NCBI RefSeq assembly: GCF_025558485.1
Contig: NZ_CP102930.1
Location: 310,001 to 374,000 of the forward strand
From: Bdellovibrio bacteriovorus
Lineage (GTDB): Bacteria; Bdellovibrionota; Bdellovibrionia; Bdellovibrionales; Bdellovibrionaceae
Direction: 5' to 3'
DNA length: 64,000 nt
Each line of letters opens with the position of its first letter. Within the stretch, counting starts at the first letter, position 1. Below the pieces are notes generated by a model, which ran no database searches, was not told where the DNA came from, and worked only from the letters and a program-made list of their open reading frames with translations. Of the stretch, positions 60,042 to 64,000 are shown in pieces. Both the position numbers and the translations under genes were made by a program.

Positions 60042-60620
60042 GGCTGATTTATTCAGAATAACGATTTCTCGTCCTTTTTGTTCGACAAGGCCTTCCTCTA
60101 CAAATCGTGCCAAGGTGCGGATCACCGTTGGCGTCGTGGTCCCGCAAAATTCAGCAATCTCCTGACGGGTCCATGAATATTCCGGGTGAAGCTCTTTTAA
60201 ATAAACCACTGCTTCGGCAATGCGTGCCGGAGCATCTTTTTCACTTAGAACCAGCTGACGGGCCTCGGCCTGACGAAGCTCTTTAGCCAGAGTTTCCAGA
60301 AGTTTTTCAGCAAGGTCGCAGTTCCCCTTCATCTGTTCGCGCATTTCCGCCTTGTTAAGAATCCGGACCTGAGCTTCATCAATCACGGTGGCGGTGGCGT
60401 GATAAACCTCGTTGGCAAACAGACTGCGATGCCCGAAGATCTGACCTTCCCGAAATAAACGCACCAGATGATCCTTGCCGGATTCCCCCCACAAGCCCAA
60501 TCCCACCAGACCGGATTCCACAAAATAGATATTCTTTGGCGTGTCACCTGATCGGTAAATAACATCACCACGCTTGAATGTTTTAAGAGGAGCTTGAGAA
60601 AAGAGCGCTTTAAATTCCAT
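60024..60620 (-). CDS. Crp/Fnr family transcription regulator
   Basis: 198 residues from ATG 60620; a TTG six codons earlier gives a longer reading. The cyclic-nucleotide-binding-type beta-roll is about 10-120, a long dimerisation helix about 100-130, and the helix-turn-helix WTRQEIAEFCGTTTPTVIRTLARFVEEGLV is about 150-180. There are no N-terminal FNR Cys, so oxygen sensing by an iron-sulfur cluster is unlikely. There are Cys in GNCDLAE and EFCGTT that could react with sulfane sulfur. It lies beside the sulfur operon and is likely its regulator. Confidence 0.9.
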   Translation of the reverse strand: MEFKALFSQAPLKTFKRGDVIYRSGDTPKNIYFVESGLVGLGLWGESGKDHLVRLFREGQIFGHRSLFANEVYHATATVIDEAQVRILNKAEMREQMKGNCDLAEKLLETLAKELRQAEARQLVLSEKDAPARIAEAVVYLKELHPEYSWTRQEIAEFCGTTTPTVIRTLARFVEEGLVEQKGREIVILNKSALLSQG

Positions 60621-60652
60621 GGCTTTATTAAAGCACAAAATACAATGGAAGA

Positions 60653-60687
60653 AATAAAAAAGCCGGGCTGTGATTCAGCCCGGCTTT
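60653..60687 (-). terminator. Terminator of the dnaK transcript
   Basis: An 11-bp GC-rich stem (AAGCCGGGCTG / CAGCCCGGCTT, loop of five) is followed on the minus strand by six T. It separates dnaK from the Crp-type gene. Confidence 0.9.
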
Positions 60688-60712
60688 AGGAATTCAAAAA
60701 TTGAATCTTGAA

Positions 60713-62626
60713 TTAGTTGACGTCTTTGTAGTCAGCGTCGATCACATCGTCGCCGCCTTTGTTTGCGGAAGTGTCACCTTCAGCAGCCTGATCCGCCTGC
60801 TGCCCCTCAGCCCCTGGTTGAGCACCCTGCTTCTTATAAAGATCAGAAGTCAGTTTGTGCGTCAGGTTTTGAAGTCTTTCAAAGGCCCCTTTCAACTCGT
60901 CGCCGGAAGCGGCTTTGTTTTCCAGGATCTTTTTCGCGTCAGCCACAGCTTCGTTTGCAGATTTGACTTCAGACTCTGGCAACTGAGCACCGGAATCCTT
61001 GATCAATTTTTCTGTCTGGTAAACCAAGTTATCCAGATTGTTTCTTTGCGTTGCAGCTTCCGCTTTACGTTTATCTTCTTCAGCATGACCTTCAGCATCG
61101 TTCACGGCACGTTTGATTTCGTCCTCAGACATACCAGACTGCGCTGTGATCTTGATCTGCTGAGACTTGCCGGAAGACATGTCTTTCGCAGAGACGTGCA
61201 AGATACCGTTGGCGTCGATATCGAATGTCACCTCTACCTGAGGCACACCACGTGGAGCTGGCGGAATACCTACCAACTCGAAGCGACCCAAAGTCTTGTT
61301 GTCGCCAGCCATCTTACGTTCACCTTGAAGAACGTGGATATCAACCGCTGGCTGATTGTCGGCTGCTGTCGAGAACACCTGGGATTTCTTGGAAGGAATC
61401 GCCGTGTTTCTTTCGATCAGAGTCGTCATCACGCCACCCAAAGTCTCGATACCAAGGCTTAGTGGAGTCACGTCCAACAGAAGAACGTCTTTCACGTCAC
61501 CAGCAAGTACGCCCCCTTGAACCGCAGCACCCACTGCCACAACTTCATCCGGATTCACAGAACGGTTAGGCTCTTTACCGAAGAAGTCTTTAACAGCTTT
61601 TTGGATCGCCGGGATACGAGTGGAACCACCGACCAAGACAACTTCGTCGATTTCAGAAGCTTTCAGACCAGAGTCTGCCAAAGCTTTCTTACAAGGCTCC
61701 ATAGAACGTCTTACAAGGTCCTCTGTCATCTGATCAAACTTCGCGCGAGACAGTTTTGTCTGCAAGTGTTTAGGACCGGACTGGTCCGCTGTGATGAACG
61801 GAAGATTGATCTCTGTTTCCTGAGCGGAAGAAAGCTCGATCTTCGCTTTTTCTGCAGCTTCTTTCAGACGTTGCAAAGCCATTTTGTCATTTTTAAGATC
61901 AATGCCCTGGTCTTTTTTGAACTCAGAGATCAACCATTCCAGGATCACTGTATCGAAGTTGTCACCACCAAGGTGAGTGTCACCGTTGGTTGCGCGAACT
62001 TCAACAACACCGTCCCCTACTTCAAGGATGGAAACGTCGAACGTACCACCACCGAAGTCATAGATAACGATTTTTTCATCTTTTTTCTTATCCAAACCGT
62101 ACGCCAATGCCGCCGCTGTCGGCTCATTGATGATACGTTTGATTTCCAAACCAGCGATACGACCGGCATCTTTTGTCGCCTGTCTTTGCGCATCGTTGAA
62201 ATATGCAGGAACGGTTACAACCGCTTCTGTTACCGGCTCACCCAAATAGTCTTCTGCGACTTTTTTAAGTTTAGCCAAAACTGCCGCACCAATTTCTTCC
62301 GGAGAAACGTTTTTACCCTGAACCTTGAAAGCACAGTCATTGCCCTTGGCAACCACAGTGTAAGGAACAAGTTTGATTTCTTCCTGAACCTCTTCAAATC
62401 TGCGACCGATGAAACGTTTCGCAGAATAGATTGTGTTCTCGGGATTCGTCACAGCCTGACGTTTGGCAATTTGCCCCACCAAACGGTCACCATCTTTAGT
62501 GTATGCGACGACGGAAGGAGTGGTACGAGCGCCCTCTTCATTCACGAGAACTTTAGGCTCACCGCCCTCCATAATCGCGACGCAAGAGTTCGTCGTTCCT
62601 AAGTCGATACCAATAATTTTACCCAT
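60713..62626 (-). CDS. dnaK: Hsp70 chaperone DnaK
   Basis: 637 residues, full length. The nucleotide-binding domain begins [13 protein letters not shown], with [14 protein letters not shown] (about 192) and [13 protein letters not shown] (about 333). The linker is [18 protein letters not shown], the substrate domain follows, and the C-terminal lid ends [10 protein letters not shown], close to the EEVD-like acidic tail. No grpE or dnaJ is adjacent. The region just upstream is abnormal: a fibre-chaperone fragment begins 11 bases before the ATG, and the only purine-rich stretch (AGGCAG) is weak and distant. The gene's promoter may be lost or replaced. Confidence 0.97.
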   Translation of the reverse strand: MGKIIGIDLGTTNSCVAIMEGGEPKVLVNEEGARTTPSVVAYTKDGDRLVGQIAKRQAVTNPENTIYSAKRFIGRRFEEVQEEIKLVPYTVVAKGNDCAFKVQGKNVSPEEIGAAVLAKLKKVAEDYLGEPVTEAVVTVPAYFNDAQRQATKDAGRIAGLEIKRIINEPTAAALAYGLDKKKDEKIVIYDFGGGTFDVSILEVGDGVVEVRATNGDTHLGGDNFDTVILEWLISEFKKDQGIDLKNDKMALQRLKEAAEKAKIELSSAQETEINLPFITADQSGPKHLQTKLSRAKFDQMTEDLVRRSMEPCKKALADSGLKASEIDEVVLVGGSTRIPAIQKAVKDFFGKEPNRSVNPDEVVAVGAAVQGGVLAGDVKDVLLLDVTPLSLGIETLGGVMTTLIERNTAIPSKKSQVFSTAADNQPAVDIHVLQGERKMAGDNKTLGRFELVGIPPAPRGVPQVEVTFDIDANGILHVSAKDMSSGKSQQIKITAQSGMSEDEIKRAVNDAEGHAEEDKRKAEAATQRNNLDNLVYQTEKLIKDSGAQLPESEVKSANEAVADAKKILENKAASGDELKGAFERLQNLTHKLTSDLYKKQGAQPGAEGQQADQAAEGDTSANKGGDDVIDADYKDVN

Positions 62627-62636
62627 ACCATTTTCT

Positions 62637-62714
62637 GCCTGGCAGGTTGTTTCGGATCAGCGACTGAAAAATATTGATGGTAATTATGAGTACGGGCTGA
62701 ATGAAATTCTTAAA
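62637..62714 (+). pseudogene. Fragment of an S74 intramolecular chaperone of a tail-fibre protein
   Basis: 26 codons reading [20 protein letters not shown] and on to LNEILK. The Ser-Asp-x-Arg-Leu-Lys motif is the self-cleavage and folding start of the S74 chaperone at the end of phage and Bdellovibrio fibres. It has no start codon and no body; it breaks into the toxin fragment near TTAAAG (about 62710). Confidence 0.65.
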
Positions 62715-62838
62715 GGGCAAACGACTTGGTCAACGCTCGATCCGCCTGAACAAAGCTTATCGAGCTATTTACAGAATCGATAATGACGGGAACATCGAAT
62801 TTATTGAAGTTTTAGAGGTCAACAAGCATGCGTACTAA
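62701..62838 (+). pseudogene. HigB-like toxin, C-terminal fragment
   Basis: 45 codons, GQRSIRLNKAYRAIYRI and IEFIEVLEVNKHAY, the end of a RelE/HigB-type mRNA-cleaving toxin; full proteins are about 90-110 residues. The first codons are at the joint with the S74 fragment. It overlaps the antitoxin start by 11 bases, the normal higBA order. The catalytic C-terminal part may remain, but an N-terminal half is missing. Confidence 0.65.
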
Positions 62839-63139
62839 AAAAAGTGATTCCATGAATTTCTTGGACAAGCTATTGGGAACACCCGCCACATTTGGAGACA
62901 CGTTACTTGCAATTCGCATGGCGGAAGAAGTTACTCAGATGGATATGGCCAAAAAGCTGGGCATTACCAGCGCTCACTTGTCACAAATCGAACGGGGTCA
63001 CAAATTTGTTTCCCCGGAGCGCGCCGCCGCCTTTGCGAAAAAGCTGGGATACCCTTCCAAGATTTTCGTCAGCCTTTCGCTGCAAGACCAGCTAAGCAAA
63101 GCTGGATTGAAATTCAAAGTCAGCTTGGAGGCTGCGTAA
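62828..63139 (+). CDS. HigA-like XRE family antitoxin
   Basis: 103 residues with a helix-turn-helix (TQMDMAKKLGITSAHLSQIERGHKFVSPERAAAFAKKLG, about 36-70) of XRE type. It likely represses its own promoter and neutralises the toxin. Start is ATG 62828 inside the toxin's last codons; an internal ATG at 62852 is possible. With the toxin truncated, it is probably an orphan antitoxin. Confidence 0.8.
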   Translation: MRTKKSDSMNFLDKLLGTPATFGDTLLAIRMAEEVTQMDMAKKLGITSAHLSQIERGHKFVSPERAAAFAKKLGYPSKIFVSLSLQDQLSKAGLKFKVSLEAA

Positions 63140-63142
63140 ATT

Positions 63143-63274
63143 TCAAACAGCCCCTTCACTCGATTCACTACTTGGGATTTGCAAACAAATAGCCTCGTTC
63201 ATCATGCCGACGGTATAGATATAATTTCTATCGATAAAAGGCATCGAACTAAATACTCCATCGATCATCTGCAT
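63143..63274 (-). CDS. Possible 43-residue protein or gene remnant
   Basis: MQMIDGVFSSMPFIDRNYIY and on, ending in GAV. The sequence looks protein-like (amphipathic, no low complexity), but no ribosome-binding site is clear and a stop lies 15 bases before the ATG in frame. It lies in the 183-base gap between the antitoxin and the TPR gene. It may be the end of a lost gene. Confidence 0.25.
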   Translation of the reverse strand: MQMIDGVFSSMPFIDRNYIYTVGMMNEAICLQIPSSESSEGAV

Positions 63275-63322
63275 ATCTATCTTTGTTCAACTGCAAGAGG
63301 AATTTATAGACAACCGTATAGT

Positions 63323-64000
63323 TTATTTCATTGATTGGATTTTTTGCTGAAGACGCTTAATCAAACCAGGATCTTGCTCTGTTGCGATCATATCCTGCAA
63401 TACAGCTTCAGCAAGTTCCATATTACCGGAATCAGAATACAGACGCCCCGCCAATGCAAATAGCCAAGGCGGCGCACCATTGTTTGCTGCCTGAATCAGC
63501 AGCTCTGCCGCTCGCTTATTATCTTTAACTTCGTACATGTAGTGATAGGCGGCTCTATACAGAATCGGCCAGTCATTGGGAAACTCTTTAACGCCTTTGT
63601 CGAAAATTTTGGTGGCGCCGTCCACGTCGGTAATAATGATTGTTAGGGCCAATGCCCCTGCCGCATAAGCCATACGAAACTTTGGAGACAGGTTGGTCAC
63701 AGAGTCCAGCATCTTATAAAGCCAAGAGTTATTGCGGCAAATACCTTTGGCGACTTCCGAATCGCAATAATCAAAATCCTGAAGCGCACGAATCCACATA
63801 AGATCAGCCATAGTCTCAGCGTAACCGAAGGACATTCTTTCCACCATTGGAGGAGGATCAATCAAGGCCTTCACCGCAGGCTGCTTTACAGAAAGTATGG
63901 TTTGCGTACTGACCAGCAGAAAAAAAGAAAGAGTTCCAAGTACAATACCTGGAACTCTTAATGAAATAGCTCTAAATAGAAAAATACTATTGGGTACCGT
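63323..64000 (-). CDS. TPR-like membrane-anchored protein, partial (5' end outside window)
   Basis: The frame is open from the right window edge to 63323, and no ATG, GTG or TTG that looks like a start occurs before residue 43, so the true start is outside. A transmembrane helix (IVLGTLSFFLLVSTQTIL) near the edge anchors it. The visible soluble part has TPR-like helices (AELLIQAANNGAPPWLFALAGRLYSDSGNMELAEAVL) and Cys pairs (DFDYCDSEVAKGICRN). No specific family is recognised. It is probably a periplasmic or cytoplasmic scaffold. Confidence 0.7.
   Translation of the reverse strand, partial: TVPNSIFLFRAISLRVPGIVLGTLSFFLLVSTQTILSVKQPAVKALIDPPPMVERMSFGYAETMADLMWIRALQDFDYCDSEVAKGICRNNSWLYKMLDSVTNLSPKFRMAYAAGALALTIIITDVDGATKIFDKGVKEFPNDWPILYRAAYHYMYEVKDNKRAAELLIQAANNGAPPWLFALAGRLYSDSGNMELAEAVLQDMIATEQDPGLIKRLQQKIQSMK

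Noticed and set aside
60701-62602. Plus-strand frames of 253 and 361 codons over dnaK
   Set aside because: Antisense of dnaK, no family features.
1-64000. CRISPR arrays, rRNA and tRNA genes
   Set aside because: I looked for regular repeats and for conserved tRNA arms and found none.

Overview
The window looks like chromosomal DNA of a Bdellovibrio-type predatory bacterium (Bdellovibrionota). This is inferred from gene content and style, not from a database search. GC content is near 50 percent and coding density is very high, with no gene-free stretch above about 300 bases. Lipoproteins carry an FQNC lipobox, and there are a phage-tail-fibre-like surface protein, an orphan ParA, a DivIVA in a Gram-negative setting, and many secreted proteins with no family I recognise. 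I see no rRNA, tRNA or CRISPR array.

Layout. 1-7.1 kb: envelope and secreted proteins and a Cache-type hybrid histidine kinase. 7.2-9.0 kb: rplM-rpsI and truA. 9.1-11.9 kb: secreted and outer-membrane proteins, one with a CFI-box C-terminus. 11.9-14.5 kb: a phospholipid/lysine cassette (CTP-dependent lipid-kinase-like gene, pssA, asd). 15.2-19.3 kb: an Ig-like lipoprotein, ExbB/ExbD and a sulfatase-fold lipoprotein without its nucleophile. 19.3-26.1 kb: a tightly overlapping six-gene operon of TadC, DUF192, three FHA membrane proteins with four FHA domains in total, and a PP2C-like protein without metal ligands. 26.1-31.8 kb: maf, a NodB deacetylase, an IS200-derived gene, and yggS-proC-divIVA-yggU. 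31.9-36.0 kb: an MFS exporter and the fibre-like gene. 36-41.7 kb: DUF4010, ettA, a Spy/CpxP-like lipoprotein and a damaged Cpx-like two-component pair. 41.7-46.6 kb: a long palindromic element, a BolA-like gene, orphan parA, an RluA-family pseudouridine synthase and a secreted hydrolase-like protein. 46.8-53.5 kb: a UvrD-type helicase, a zinc-ribbon partner protein, fumC, an SDR, YchJ and EVE proteins. 53.6-57 kb: two truncated dus genes meeting tail to tail, a DUF6580 protein and acs. 57-60.6 kb: a sulfur/persulfide module with a Crp-type regulator and two matching 18-bp operators. 60.7-64 kb: dnaK, then a chaperone-domain fragment fused to a HigB-like toxin fragment, its antitoxin, and a TPR protein running off the edge.

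The two most distinctive themes are the FHA/TadC operon, which looks like a phosphopeptide-scaffold and secretion assembly lacking both a kinase and an active phosphatase, and a series of at least four abrupt gene fusions (about 33.55, 40.48, 54.0 and 62.7 kb). Each fusion looks like the scar of a deletion. They may be real genome decay or assembly joins, and the sequence alone cannot separate these. The sulfur module is the most complete small functional system: TSUP exporter, two YeeE/YedE half-transporters, a rhodanese and a persulfide dioxygenase, divergently transcribed around paired operators.
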